A DNA stretch of 64,000 nucleotides from Conus ventricosus (taxonomy: Eukaryota; Mollusca; Gastropoda; Neogastropoda; Conidae), in assembly GCA_018398815.1 (NCBI GenBank), contig CM031615.1, forward strand, positions 57,959,708 through 58,023,707, in the 5' to 3' direction. A program made the position numbers and the translations under genes. Positions 1 through 12,560 of this stretch are shown in pieces (position 1 is the stretch's first letter; each line of letters starts with the position of its first letter). The notes beneath the pieces were generated by a model. It was not told where the DNA came from. It ran no database searches and saw only the letters and a list, made by a program, of their open reading frames with translations.

Positions 1-497
1 CATGTGCCTGTAATTGATATTAAACCAGACATGACCACAGCCAAAACTGCACTGCGTTATACCTTTACTTGAAATTATGCTTGTACAGCTGCAATGCAGA
101 GACAAAGTTGTTGTTGTTTTTTATTCGTGATCAAGAGTGGATTTCAGCTTTTATTATACCACATTTCAAGCATTTATCTTGATAAATAAGAAAGTTATGG
201 TGTTAAATGTCTCAAAATCAGTGGTTTTTCGGAGAAAATAAGAAAGACAAATTCACACATAGTACTTACAGTATGCCTCAGTGACCACCTGCCAGTTAAG
301 GCTGACCCTCCCTTTCTGCTCGCTCATCTTGTAGCCTAAGCCTCCTTTGCCTCCTCATCTGTCTCCGCTCTTCTGGTGACTGTTGTGCTTTTCTTTCTGC
401 CGTGATAATACACAGCGAGTCCTTGTCTGTGAAGAACTGCCTTTCTCAGTCCTCACAGCATTTACACAACCTGCTCTCACTACCACCAGTACCGGTA

Positions 498-761
498 TCA
501 AGGAGTCTCCCTGTCTGACATCCTGTCAACTATCATTGATGCAACTCCAACATTCGATGTGTGTTCCCTGGTCATGTAAGTCCCATCAAAGAACATGTCA
601 ACGTCAGGAACTCTGTCACCGGTCTCCTCTGCAAGTGAATGCTCAATGTCTGCAGATTCTCTCCTGACATCCACCTGAACACAACAAGCAACCTTTCTGA
701 TTGTTCTATTCATTCTGTTGTAAGAACTCTTTCTTACAGGAGGTGAGTAGGTCCATAACAT
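498..761 (-). pseudogene. Fragment resembling a Mutator-like transposase domain
   Basis: An 87-residue open frame contains a stretch reading DVDMFFDGTYMTREHTSNVG. The FDGTY/W..R.HTS-G pattern is one I associate with the Mutator-like transposase domain found in many invertebrate repeat-encoded proteins. No complete gene surrounds it: the frame closes within about 90 codons, and sequence on both sides has no matching frame. It is most likely a decayed transposon piece. The assignment rests on one motif, so it is tentative; a chance open frame is the alternative. Confidence 0.35.
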
Positions 762-840
762 AACAGAATGTTTTATTTATTCTGTTGTAAGAACTCTTTC
801 TTTAGGAGGTGGTAGGCCCGTAACACAACAGAATGTTTCC
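709..840. repeat. Direct duplication of a ~60-bp unit with inverted ends
   Basis: Two adjacent copies share ATTCTGTTGTAAGAACTCTT and AGGAGGTG. Each unit begins with CATTCTGTT and ends with its reverse complement AACAGAATG, so each copy could fold back on itself. The copies differ by a few substitutions and a short indel. Confidence 0.6.
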
Positions 841-1081
841 AGCTCTGCTTAGTCCCCGCCAACGCAACGCACTGCAAATGCAGCCCAACGACTGACAGAA
901 GACACCTTCAAATTTCCCGCTGATTTCTGAGCTCATGAAGGAAAAAGACTCCTGTCCAGAACACTGGTCATTCAGACAATGAAATGCAAACTCTCTAGCC
1001 AGTCCTTTCCTGTGAGTCTCAATCAGCTGAACATGACCGTGGAAAAAAAACACACACGCAACAGCTTTGATGCTACGTTAG

Positions 1082-2656
1082 TTGCAAAGAGTTTCAAGTC
1101 AACCAACCTGCTCGTCTGTAGATACACAGTCTGCGAAAACATCCTGTGACCTTGACCCCATTCCCACCCCACTCCTCTTTGAACACCTTGACTCTCTCCT
1201 TCCTACCATCACCAAAATTCTTAACGAGTCTCTGTCTTCTGGCACAGTTCCCACTGACTTTAAGACCGCCCTTGTTAAACCTCTACTCAAGAAAAGCAGT
1301 CTTGATCCCAACGTTCTTAAAAATTACAGACCCATCTCAAATCTTCCTTTCCTATCCAAAATTCTTGAGAAAGTCATTCTTCAACAGCTCTCTGACCATC
1401 TGGCCTCAAACAACCTCCTCACACCACTCAGTCAGCCTATCGCCCTGGGCACAGCACGGAGACCACCATCCTTCGCATTCTCAATGATATTCTAAATTCC
1501 TTAGACGAAAAAACAAAATTTCTGTCCTTCTTTGCTAGATCTTTCGGCAGCCTTTGACACCATAGACCATGAAATCCTTCTCTCTCGTTTGAAATACACA
1601 TGTGGCATCAGGAAACAGCTTTAATTGGTTTCGTTCTTATCTTCTAGATAGGAAACAGTTCATCCAAGTAGGTGACCACCGTTCTGATGAATCTAACCTC
1701 CAGTTTGGCGTGCCTCAGGGATCCGTGCTGGGACCTGTCCTCTTTATTTTGTACACCACTCCATTGTCTAATGTCATCCACGGCCATTCCGTTTCACACG
1801 AAATGTTTGCGGATGATACTCAGCTGCTCCATTCCCTCTGTCATCGATGACTACTCACCCCCTTGTTTCTACTCTTCAATCTTGTACTTCTGATATTGAG
1901 ACCTGATGTCAGCAAATAAGCTTAAATTAAACTGTGAGAAGACTGAAGCCATCCGTTTTTCAAAGCGGTCACATCATGGCCCTGATCCGCTCCCTTCTTC
2001 TTTGACATTAGTTCCAGCACTATTGAATTTTCAAACACTGTTCGTGACCTTGGTGTTCTCCTTGATAGTGACCTCTCAATGAAACAGCATGTCACAAAAA
2101 CTTGTCAGTTAGCTTACATGGAACTTAAACGAATTGCTGCTATTCGACCCTATCTCACTGAAGACGCCACAAAAACTCTCGTTTCACTCATACATCCTTT
2201 CAAGGCTAGATTACTGCAAACTGTGTTCTCCTTGGCTGTCCCTCAACTGTCATCCAACCCCTCCAACGTGTACAGAACTCTGCAGCCCGTCTCATTTGCA
2301 AATCTCCTAGGACCCAACCCTGCACCCTCTCCTGAAAAAGTTGCACTGGCTCCCCGTTGAAGAAAGAATTAAATACAAATGTTGTTGTCTCTGCTTCAAG
2401 ATTTCACTGGCGATGCCCCTGCCTATCTTTCCGATCTCCTTCAAGTATATGTCCCATCACGAACGCTCCGCTCCTCCACCGACACCAGGACCTTCCGCTT
2501 TCCCAGTACCGTCCCCATCGTAAACAGCATGGCGAACGAGCTTTCTCATACGCAGCTCCCAAACTCTGGAATAAACTCCCCTATGACTTAAGACATTCTC
2601 AAACCTTTTCTTCCTTCAAAACCTCCCTGAAAACCCACCTTTTCAAACAATACTAA
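1082..2656 (+). pseudogene. Reverse transcriptase ORF2 remnant of the L2-group LINE
   Basis: In order, the remnant shows CDLDPIPTPLL and NYRPISNLPFLSKILEKV (RT fingers), LDLSAAFDTIDHEIL (motif A, with an aspartate; around 1540-1580), GVPQGSVLGPVLF (motif B, 1708-1750), FADDTQLL (catalytic DD, about 1806-1830), DLGVLLDSDLSM and the C-terminal APAYLSDLLQVYVPSR plus KLWNKLPYDLR. These pieces lie in at least two reading frames (for example a switch between 1495 and 1602 and another near 2350), so no intact protein can be made. No start codon is meaningful because the 5' half of the element is absent. Confidence 0.85.
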
Positions 2657-2930
2657 GAAGACAGTCATTACCAGATAGTGATTGACTCTTGTTGTTTTTG
2701 TGGATCGCTTAGTAGTTTGTGTTTGTTGCGGGCCGTTGTGTATTGTGTGTCTGTGCGTGAGAGTGTGTGTGCGCGTGGAGAGAATGGAGAGAGCCTTTGT
2801 TTTTCATTTCTGAGCCGTTTTTCAATGCATTTTCTTTACATTTAGCAATTGTATTTTTTCTGCCTTTGTAAAGCGCCTTGTGCCGTGGAAGGCGCTATAT
2901 AAATCCCCATTATTATTATTATTATTATTA
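1082..2930 (+). mobile_element. L2-group non-LTR retrotransposon, 5'-truncated
   Basis: The segment holds the RT and C-terminal part of a LINE and ends in a 3' tail typical of L2-like elements. The tail reads GTAAAGCGCCTTGTGCC, then GGCGCTATATAAATCC, and runs into (ATT)n at 2909-2930. The 5' end is missing: there is no endonuclease domain upstream. The noncoding 3' part (about 2657-2908) includes a TG-rich stretch. The element is in sense orientation on the + strand and is a dead copy with several frame changes. The L2/CR1 assignment follows from the RT motifs and the tail; exact clade naming would need a tree. Confidence 0.85.
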
Positions 2931-3266
2931 GATCTCAACTTCTAACACCTCATCCTCTTCTGCTAATCCATCATTATCACTGGAATCATCAGAGCTAGAA
3001 TCACTAGAAATCTACCAGAGTCTTTCATAATGTCATACAAGTTCTGAATCTTCACCCGAGACCGAGTGGGCGTGACACTTGCGGATTGTGAACATGAAGG
3101 AGCAGCACCGGTTTGCTCAGATTGAACGGTTGCTTCTCACTGCAGTCGAGTTCACATTCTAGATCAATCCTTCGGTGTTTAGCGTACTTGTTTCCACAGA
3201 ACCTCCTCTTGGGCCTTTTACATCTCATTTCTCGTCACGAGACATGCTGGAGAGTGAAGACGGTCT

Positions 3267-3430
3267 GCACCCAGGGATGTCGTGACCCAGGGATGTCGTG
3301 ACCCAGGATTCGTGACCCAGGGATGTCGTGACCCAGGGGTGTTGTGACCCAGGGATGTCGTGACCCAGGGATGTCGTGGACCCAGGGATGTTGTGACCCA
3401 GGGATGTTGTGACCCAGTCATGTCGTGACC
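3267..3430. repeat. 16-bp minisatellite, about 10 copies
   Basis: The unit is GACCCAGGGATGTCGT, repeated head to tail with small deletions and TGT/TCG variants. Open frames across it are products of the repetition and are not called as genes. Confidence 0.9.
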
Positions 3431-4560
3431 TTCTGTCATCTTCAAGTACAGTAGTCACAGTTTCCATGACTGCCCTTCTCAGAGCTGACTTGCAAAAGTG
3501 ATGCGTCTTCACACAATGGGTGCATGCTTCCCATATGCAGGGCAAATCTCCTTTCGTGGCGAGTGAAAACGACCACGGTAAATGCACATTTTTCCATCCT
3601 GTGGTGTAGTTGGTTTTTTTTTCTTGAAATTCTTTTTTGTGTGTGAAATGATATTGACATCAATTTTTTCAGACACTCGTTCATTGTATTTTTTTACTTT
3701 TTAAAAATTTCATGTTTTTTCAGACACTTATTCATTGTATTTCTTTGCAGCTTCGTGTATCTGGCATAGTTGGATGACTTTGTATGTAAAGTCAAGTCTT
3801 TCTTTCAACAGCTGTTTCTGTAGGTAAAATCTGTAGCCACTCCACAGACGATCCGGTCTCGGATGAGGGAGTCGTTCAGTGTGCCGAACTTACAGGTGTC
3901 TGCGAGAAACTCACAGATGTGATGAAACATTGCACTGGTTCACCATGGTGTTGATATCTGGTGTTGAAACCGTGCCTTTCCATGATCATGTTTGTCATAG
4001 ACTGCAAATATTTCAAACCTGTTCTTTCAGTGCAGCAACATTCTCACGGTTTTCTGCCGCTTGTACGACTTCGTTCTTATCATTCCTTATTTCCAGCAGC
4101 GGAGGTGAATGTCATTTCTTTCTCGATGGCTTCCTAACCAGCTAAATTGAGCGGTTGTACGCCCTAGTGCGATAATCCATGTCGCCACATGCAGCTATCA
4201 ATGAAAATATCAAAGTCTGTTTTAAATATCTTTAACTGTCAGCCACACTGCCGTCGTAAAAAAATGGTTGGAGTTGTGTAAACCATCTATGGTTCTCTCT
4301 GGTATGCAAAGTGCTCCTACCACTAAATCACAGCAGCGTGATCGGGGGAGAAACGCAGCGCCGCATCACTAAGCAGCTTCCGTCAGTGTCGGGTACAAGC
4401 CAGCGCGAAAAAAAATCGAATTGAACAGCTGATGCATCGATAGTTTTTGTACTCCCAGTTATAAAACCCAGGGAGACTTTAGAAGGGAACGAAGAAAATG
4501 CTCTGTGTGTGGTGTGTGGTGTGTGTGTCCGTCCGTGGTCAAAATGTGTTCCACTCTTGA
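3431..4560. other. No gene recognised
   Basis: I see no supported coding region, RNA gene or transposon here. The stretch is AT-rich with poly-T runs at 3606-3740 and a TG-rich patch at 4501-4530. Confidence 0.5.
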
Positions 4561-4660
4561 ACTTGAGGTTTTTAGAGGCTGTTCACCGTTCTGATATATA
4601 ACATCGAGGGCTGTTCACCGTTCGATATATAAATCGAGTTTTAAAAAAAAAAAAAAAAAC
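4560..4660. repeat. Dimeric ~45-bp repeat followed by A17-18
   Basis: GGCTGTTCACCGTTC followed by GATATATAA and ATCGAG occurs twice in a row (about 4578 and 4609). A run of adenines follows at about 4643-4660. The A-run sits at the 3' side of the CR1-type LINE that lies on the other strand. Confidence 0.6.
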
Positions 4661-4667
4661 CCTCTGC

Positions 4668-5797
4668 ATGCGTGCAAGGAAGAGAGTCAACGGACTGAGA
4701 CATCTAGGTTGATAGCATTCCGGATTCCGATTGTATTTTGTCGGCAGTTCCTGCCAATGAGTGTCTAACCGTGATTTGAAGAATGTTGACTGTAAGGGCG
4801 GTTACTACGGAGTCGGAGGACCATTCCAAACATCGATCCCTCGAAGAGAAAAGTAATTTCCCCTGATGTTCAGTCGTGATGAACTTTTGGATAGTTTCAA
4901 GGAGTGTCCCTGCTGTCCCTGTTGGTAAATAGTTCAAACCGTGGTTTAATCCCCTCCGGGAAAGCTATGTATAAAAATTGTACCCAAATCTATCATGTCA
5001 CCCCCCTTTTTCTTCTGTGCTGCAGGCTTCGAAGTTCGAGAGTAGAGAGACGCTCAGGGTATGGTTTATCTTTAAGAGAGCTAACAGTTTTAGTTGCTCC
5101 GCGCTGAACATCTACATCCTGGCAGTGTTTGTGGTAGGGGTTTCAAGACAATGTCCTTACTCAACTACTGGCGTACAAGAGACTTGTACAGTTGTAGAAA
5201 AATGTCTTCAGTGAGGAAATCAAAAGGAGCGACGGATGATACCAACAACTCTATTTGCTCTAGCAGTTGCCTTGGCCACATGTTCTCTGAAATTCAGTTT
5301 GTTGTCAATGTAAACCCCAAGGTCCTTCTCAACTTCACTTTCAGATAGCGTTGTGGTACATGTCTCACCTTCGATGTTTACTTCAGTCGTGTGACACAGC
5401 ATCTGACTTTTGTTCCCCCAGTTTCAGGACATGGCATTTTTCAGGGTGGAACTTCAATAGCCATTGTCTTGACCAAATTTGCAGTCTGTTTAGGTCTTCC
5501 TGCAAGACTGTTAGACATGTGTCGCTCCTTCATCATCACTTCGTGCAAAACCTTGGTGTCGTCTGCGAAAAGGTGTACAGTGTTTTGAATGAGATTCGGC
5601 AGATGGTTAATATACAAGACAAACAAAATAGGTCCTAAGACACTCCCCTGGGGAATCCCACTGGAGACATTGGCTTCTTGTGACTGCGCCATTGAAGACA
5701 ACCCGCTGACGCCTGTTGATCAGGAAGTCCTGCATCCACAGTATTATCTTCCCTTGATACCATGCGCTTCAACTTTCAAAACAAGTCGTCCAGACAA
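4668..5797 (-). pseudogene. CR1-group LINE, RT C-terminal part, 5'-truncated
   Basis: Reading the minus strand from 5,795 downwards gives HGIKG and WMQDFLINRRQRVV, then SSGIPQGSVLGPILFVLYIN (RT motif B, about 5,640-5,690), VHLFADDTKVLHEV (catalytic ADD), EKDLGVYIDNKLNFREHVAK (about 5,260-5,340) and LYKSLVRPVVEYG near 5,190. The tail shows RRGDMI, RGNYFSLRGIDVWN and LDTHWQELPTKY, the usual end of CR1-like ORF2. Frame shifts separate these blocks. The upstream half is missing; the remnant abuts satellite DNA at about 5,800. It is dead LINE sequence. Confidence 0.8.
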
Positions 5798-5799
5798 AA

Positions 5800-7017
5800 C
5801 CACTGCCGATCTTTCTGAAAATTTTTATGTCATTATGGGTGACGGATGATGCCCGATGTCTTACTTTGCCGTTGTATCCATTACTAACGGCTGTAACGCT
5901 TTTCTTCTTTATGAAATATCTAAGAAAGTACTCGGCCGATCTTTGTGAAAATTAGCAGGGATGTTCATTATGGGTCACGGATGGTGACCGATGTTTAAGT
6001 TTACGTTATACCCGTTTTAGTTTACCGTTATAGCCGTTACAAATGGCTGTAACGGCCTGTAACGGTTTTTCTTTTTAATGGAATATCTCAGAAAATACTT
6101 GGCCGGTATTTCTGAAAATTTGCTGATATGTTCATTATGAGTCACGGATAATGCCCGATGTTTTACTTTACCGTTATAGCCGTTATTAATGGCTGTAACG
6201 GCCTGTAACGTTTTTTTTAATTCTTTATGGAATATATCAGAAAGTACTCGGCCGATGTTTCTGAAAATTAGCAGGCATGTTCAATATGGGTCACAGATGA
6301 TGACCGATGCTTAGTTTACCGTTATAGCCGTTACTAAAGGCTGTTAACGCGTTTTTCTTCATGGAATATCTCATTAAGTACTTGGCAGATCTTTCTGAAA
6401 ATTAGCAGGCATGTTCATTATGGCTCTCGGATGATGCCCGATGTTTTTAGTTTACGTTATAGCCGTTACTAACGGCTGTAACGGCCCCTAACGGTTTTTC
6501 TTCTTTATGGAATATCTCAGAAAGTACTTGGCCGATCTTTGTGAAATTAGCAGGTATGTTCATTACGGGTCACGGATGATGCCCGATGTTTTAGTTTACC
6601 GTTATGAGCCGTTACTAAAGGCTATAACTGCCCATAACGGTTTTTCTTCTTTATGGAATATCTCAGAAAGTACTAGGCTGATCTGAAAATTTTGTAGGTA
6701 TGTTCATTATGGGCGCCGGATGATGCCCGACATTTAGTTTACCGTTATGTCCGTTACTAACGGCTATAACGACCCATAACGCTTTTTCTTTTTATGGAAT
6801 ATCTCAGAACGTACGTGGCCGATATTTCTGAAAATTAGTCGGTATGTTCATTATGGGTCACGGATAATGCCCGATGTTTTAGTTTACCGTTATAGCCGTT
6901 ACTAACGGCTATAACGGCCCATATAGGTTTTTCTTCTTTATGGAATATATCAGAAAGTACTTGGCTGATCTTTCTGAAAATTAGTTGGTATGTTCATTAT
7001 GGGTCACGGATGCACGG
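5800..7017. repeat. Satellite of ~136-160-bp units, about 8-9 copies, each with a hairpin
   Basis: Every unit contains GGAATATCTCAGAAAGTACT, GATCTTTCTGAAAATTAGCA, TTCATTATGGGTCACGGATG and a palindromic core. In the unit at 6,887-6,917 the core is a perfect inverted repeat: arm 6,887-6,901 (CCGTTATAGCCGTTA), one-base loop at 6,902, arm 6,903-6,917. Other units carry the same core with a few changes. The array ends abruptly at about 7,017 where the I-group LINE sequence begins. Confidence 0.9.
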
Positions 7018-7394
7018 TCTCTCTCTTTGTACCCTTATGTTCTCAATTACGTTAGTTAGTGTTTATAGGGTCCAGCGGACTACTAGGAGCCAAATCAGGA
7101 CCTCAGCTATCATATCTGAGTCCTCTTGATACAAATACCCACACTAGTATTAACACATCACTTAAAATTTATGAGGACAAAAGCGCAATTATCTTTTCAA
7201 CTCCTTCGACACCTGTGTACATTAATAAAACCCTATATTTATAAAATAAGTTTACCTCTTTCAAAAAAGAAAAAATAAGATCCACTGAAATCTCACGAAA
7301 AAGAACCGATAAATCACTGGTGGAAAAGAACTTCTCCCTAATACACATCAAATCAGCACATTCTGTCAAAAAATGATTAACACTGAACAAGCTG

Positions 7395-10300
7395 TCACAC
7401 GCAACACACCATGGGGGTCTTCCTTCTGAATATCCAACTGTGCGTTATATAGCTGTGCCCAATATGTAACCGTGACAAAATCGATTCCTCTTTACGGTTA
7501 CGTACCACCGATGGGAAAGGATTGGTTAAATCTGGGCAAATTTTAAACAATTTATTATGAATTTGATTACACCATTCACTCTGCCACAGTTCACGACAAT
7601 ACAAACTGGATTTATAACGTAGATCAGAGTGAGGAACAAACTGCATAGGCCTCCTGGAAAGACTTGCACCGAGAGCTTGTTTGGCTGCTTTGTCCACCAC
7701 TGAGTTACCATAGATTCCCATGTGACTGGGGACCCACAAGAAAACTATATGCTTTCCCGAAGAGACAAGCTGAGTATGAAGATCATGAATATCCACTAAA
7801 AACTGGATGTGATACTTCTCTTGTCGACAAAGCTGACAATGCCGACAATGAATCCGATAAAAAAGGAAATCATTCTGATCTGATCTGGACACCGCACTGA
7901 GGGCCAGATTTAAAGCCTTCAGTTCAGCAGTATAAACAGATGACCAATCCCGCAATCTTAACAAAGTAGGCTCCTGAAAATCGTTATCACACACAATGGC
8001 AGCTGCAGCCCTCTCACCTTTCTTAGAACCATCAGTAAAAATCTTGATAAAATCTTATAAAGTTCACATTGCCCAAAATAAAGTTGTTTATATGCAACAC
8101 TCGAGGTGACCTTTCGAAATTGAGTTAAATATAAATTAATCTCTGGATTGGCGACTTTCCAAGGAGGTAAATCAGTCTGTAATGGACCATCATCAACAGC
8201 ATCAAGGTCAATGCCAGCTGCCCCGAAATGGGCAAAATACGAAGACCCAGTGGAGGAATCTCATTTGGCTTTAAGTCATATTTGGCTCTAAAAGGCGGAT
8301 TCATGACAATATCATAGGCAGGGTTTTCTGGATTAGCCCTCAGTTTCAGGTAATAATTCATGGAAAGACGCAACCTCCTTAGCTCCAGAGGGGGTTCACC
8401 CGATTCAGCATACAAACTTTCTTTTGGAGATGTGCGAGTGCTCCCAGAGCAATCCGCAGTCCTTGATGATGGATTGGATCAAGAGCTTTGAGGTAAGACT
8501 TTCGTGCAGAACCATATACCACACACCCATAATCTAGCTTTGGGTCTCACCAAAGCCCGATACAATCGCAACAAAGTTCGCTTGTCTGCACCCCAATCAG
8601 TGTGACTAATAACCTTCAAAACATTCAAACCTGACTGGCAAGATTGTTTAATGTACTTAAGTGAGGCAAAAAAGAAAGCTTATTATCAAAAATAACCCCC
8701 AAAAATTTCACTGTTTGGAAACTTTAATTACCTGACCATTGAGACTGATAGCTGGTTCTAAGACCTGAGATCTTTTCCTATGGAAATGAATACACTCTGT
8801 CTTAGTAGCTGAAAACTTAAATCCATTTTCAGTAACCACTGCTGAACACGATTAACACACAATTGAAGTTGACGCTCAGCTGCAGCCAAAGTTTTCCCCT
8901 TGGCAGAGATGGAGAAGTCATCAACAAATAATGACTTATCAATCCAGACTTTACTGACTGGACGATGTTATTAATCTTCAGATTGAACAGAAGTGAGAAA
9001 GGATACTACCCTGAGGGACACCCATCTCCTGCTCAAAAGGATCTGAAAAGGTCGAATGAAGTCTAACACTGCCTGTTAGACAAAAAATTAGCAATAAACG
9101 TTGGTAAATTACCTTTGAAATCAAGTGCCTTCAAGTCCTGAAGAATTCCATGCCTCCATGTTGTGTCATAAGCTTTTTCTAAATCAAAAAGAATAGAAAC
9201 TACATGATCTCCATTGATCAAAGCATTCCTGATAAAAGACTCATAACGAACCAGGTGATCAGTAGTACTGCGGTTGTTCCGAAATCCACACTGGGAAACA
9301 TCTAAGGCCCCCAGACATTCTAACTGCCATGACAATCGAGAATATATCATTCTCTCCATAGTTTTACATAAGCAACTAGTGGAAGCTATAGGACGATAGT
9401 TGTTAGGATCCGAATGATCTTTCCCTGGTTTAGGAATAGGGATAACAACCGCCTCCCCCAAGAAGGTGGAAAATACCCTGAACACCAAACATGATTAAAC
9501 AGAGACAACAACACTTTTAAACCCTCAGCTGGCAAATGTTGAATAAATTGATAATGAATGTCATCTGGTCCAGGAGCTGAGTTGTTTGGCTTTCAAAATG
9601 GCGTCCTTTAACTCATCCATGCTGAAAACGCAGTTGTAATCCTCAGAACTATCTGACTCGAAGGAACAAGATTTTGACTCTTGCTGATCTTTTGATACGC
9701 TGGAATTCCTTGCAAGAATGATCAGCTGACGAATTTTGATGAATAAGTAGCAGCTAGCAAGTTAGCAACCTCCTTTTTATTAGTAATAATCGATCCTTTT
9801 ACTTGCAAACATTTTAAAACTGATGCAGCCGACTTCCCTTAATCTTACGGATTATTTTCCAGACTTTCCTTGAATTGACCTTAAAGGACAGATTTGAACA
9901 AAAAGTTTTCCAAGAGTCTTTCTTCTTAGTTTTAAAAGTATATCGACACTTAGCCCTACACGCCTGATGTTCAACTTTGTTCCCCACCATAGGAAACCTA
10001 GCAAAAAATCTTTGAGCATCTTTTCTCTTACCCTTCAAAGTTTTGCACTCTTTATCAACCAAGGGGTCTTATACATCATTTGGTTTATCACGAGACTTGG
10101 GAATAGCTTCCTTAGCACTCTCTACTATCACTTTAGTGAACTGTAAAACAGGATCATCATAACTCTGCAACAGATTTTAGGCAGTCTACCTAAAATCTGC
10201 TGCTGATAAAGACTCCAATCTGCAGAGCGAAGCTTCCATGTTTCCCGGGGGGACTCCTGTATTTGCTTCGTAAAAGAAATAAAAACCGGAAAGTGATCAC

Positions 10301-10870
10301 TCCCGCTTAGGTCCGTATGAACCTGCCATTCTAAGTCCAAAAATAGGAAGGGTCACAAATGGACAAGTCCAAGTGAGTCAAAGAACCAGAAGGAGAACAA
10401 AAGGTCGGTGAGCCTGAATTCAAAAGACAGAGATCATGATCCGATATAAAATCTTCAAGAACTTTCCCTTGAGAATTTGTCGGTTACTTCCCCACTGTGG
10501 AGAATGACCATTCAAGTCACCCAATAAAAGAAATGGGCTAGGGAGCTGAGAAATTAAACCATCCAACTGACTCTTCGAAATCACAGAAGATGGAGATAAA
10601 TACAGACAACATATCGTAACAGCCTTGTTTAAACGAGATACGAGCTGCCACTGCCTCCATATCCGTCTGAAGTGGAATTTCTGTATGTAGTACCGAATTA
10701 TGAATATAAAGAGAAACGCCTCTCCGTGAAAAGTCCGCAAGAAGCTGGCTTGAGTAAACAGGAGAAACCAGGAATCTCATGCTTCTTACTTGCAGTTAAA
10801 AGGGTTTCCTGAAGAGCAATTACCGAAGATCTATACTCGTCAATAATAGCTCAAGGTCTCGACAATTTGC
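7395..10870 (-). pseudogene. ORF2 of the I-group LINE: endonuclease, RT, RNase H
   Basis: The endonuclease block (10,128-10,780) shows LPSPFLLLGDLNGHSPQWGS, a GD-N-H-WG active-site strand, and LSGSDHFPVF, the SDH motif. The RT block shows NNYRPIASTSCLCKTMERM, ILFDLEKAYDTTW (motif A aspartate, about 9,170-9,210), GVPQGSIL near 9,020 and FVDDFSIS near 8,925, where FVDD replaces the usual YADD-type box. The RNase H block (7,395-7,994) contains YTAELKALNLAL and FLWVPSHMGIYGNSVVDKAA. Frame changes occur between the blocks, for example near 8,400-9,060, so the polyprotein is broken. Confidence 0.85.
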
Positions 10871-10950
10871 TTTAACCCCTTATGTTCCACTGGAGTATGT
10901 CCATGTTAGGTTGTTAAAAGAATATGTATCATCCCTCTTCTCCAGAAACC

Positions 10951-12300
10951 TCACTGTCCACCAAAAGAACTAAAACGGTTCTTCAGGACAAGATCAGAAG
11001 CCGATGCTCCTGATAAATTTCTAAGTTGTTTGTTGCCATGCTTGGAATTGGCTCTTACCGGACTAAAACCTGCTGCGCCAAATACCTGGCTTCGAGATTT
11101 TCCCTTAGGAGGGTCTGGAGTCCGAAAAGGACGCTCCTCACTGCGTGCCCGTCCCGCACTGCTGCCATTGGCCTGCGAGCGAGGGGACATCTCCTTCCTC
11201 CGGTCCCTCACCCCTGACCTCTGATCCACTGCATCCTGCACAACCGAAACACCTCCACCCTCACCAGTAGGGATCGAAGCCTGTTGTACACTGCCGGATG
11301 TAACACCATTACATTCTGGGACAAAACCTCCACCGACCGTTCAAGTACGGTAAGCCGATCCAAACTGATGACAACATTTCTGTCAATTTCTTTTCTAGAG
11401 TAGTGAATGGGAGCTGCTCCTAGATTATCGCCCGATGGACCGGTTCGCAGAATCATTAACCACCTTCTGTGCATAAGTATCTGTCGAAGGAGTCCTGACC
11501 TCCACTAATCTTCTAGCCTCCGGAAAGGAACATTTCTTCTCAATCTTTACTTTTGAATTTCGCATTCCTTTTTCCACACTGGACAACTTTTGGAATTTGC
11601 AGGATGATCACCCTTACAATTGACGCAGGATACAGCATTTGTACAATCCCCATTATGTTTCTCTGACCACAGTCACGGCAGATCTGACCCCGACAGGCTC
11701 GACTGGAATGACCAAAGCGTTGGCACTTGAAACATCTCAAAGGAGATGGAACAAAAGGTGAAACTTTCACACGAACATAGCCTACTTTGACAAACTCCGG
11801 GGGAGATGACATAGCAAAAGTCAAGAATAACGTGTTAGTTTCAATTACATTACTTCCTTTAGAGATTTTGACTCTATGGACCTGTAACACACCCTGACTT
11901 TTCATCTCGGTCTGAATTTCTGATTCAGCAAGTCCAGCTAGATCAGCACATCTAATCACCCCTTTCGAATAGTTAAGAAGGGATGAATAGAAACCTTCAC
12001 TGTGATCTGCTTAAGCTGAGATCCATCTCTCTTCAACAACAATCGAGACGCCGCTTCTGTCGCACAATTGACAAGATAACTACCTGATCTGAGTCTTTGA
12101 TCATTTTGAAACCTGTGGAAGAAACTCCCTCAAACCACTTAGAAATGGCAAAGGGAGAAATCCGAGCTATGGATTGATTTGGGTCTTTGGCTTCCACCAA
12201 AAGGAAGCTTGGCCATGCGTTTTGTATACCATTTTTTCTTTGCCACCTCTCTTATTTCCTCGTCTGAATCTGAATCTCTACTATTCTCTCTGTCTTTTGG
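10951..12300 (-). pseudogene. Gag-like ORF1 of the I-group LINE
   Basis: The clearest block is at 11,540-11,959. It carries consecutive zinc knuckles, beginning PLRCFKCQRFGHSSRACRG and followed by ICRDCGQRN, with further Cys-containing knuckle sequence in a neighbouring frame. An acidic stretch reading SDSDEEIREVAKKKWY lies near the 5' end (about 12,215-12,290). The C-terminal part (10,951-11,241) is rich in Arg, Ser and Pro. Such proteins coat the element RNA. Frame shifts divide the ORF into at least three pieces. Confidence 0.7.
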
Positions 12301-12560
12301 AACGACTACTTTGATAACTCATAGGGCGTAGGCTCAATGACGGCAGGAAATTGACAGTCACCCTAGGAGAGCTGCCGTGCTAGGAAAGGACAATGGATTT
12401 GGGCCCCACGAAGGACATGTGGGGATGAACTCATAGGGCGTCCATCTGCCTGATATCGTCCCACAAAACCAGACAGGACTGCTGTAGCGACTCACTAACG
12501 CAGAGCCATACATCTCTCGGCCAGTGTCAGCACCTTAGATTGCGAGTGACTTAGGGCCAC

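Larger units (their letters stand above)
7036..12560 (-). mobile_element. I-group non-LTR retrotransposon (gag, EN, RT, RNase H), nearly full length
   Basis: In minus-strand order there is a 5' leader (about 12,560-12,290), a gag-like ORF with zinc knuckles, and an ORF2 with apurinic-type endonuclease, reverse transcriptase and RNase H. A short 3' tail ends near 7,036 in TTA-rich sequence on the + strand, that is TAA on the element strand. About 5.5 kb is the expected size for such an element. The 3' end touches the hairpin satellite, which suggests insertion at the satellite edge. Several frame shifts and stops make it inactive. The I-group label follows from the EN-RT-RNase H set plus the zinc-knuckle gag; a related Nimb or Jockey-superfamily label is possible. 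Confidence 0.85.

Noticed and set aside
2934..3060. Minus-strand acidic stretch (SSDSSSDDSSDNDGLAEEDE) like the N-terminus of piggyBac transposases
   Set aside because: Only a short low-complexity acidic run is visible, with no transposase core nearby.
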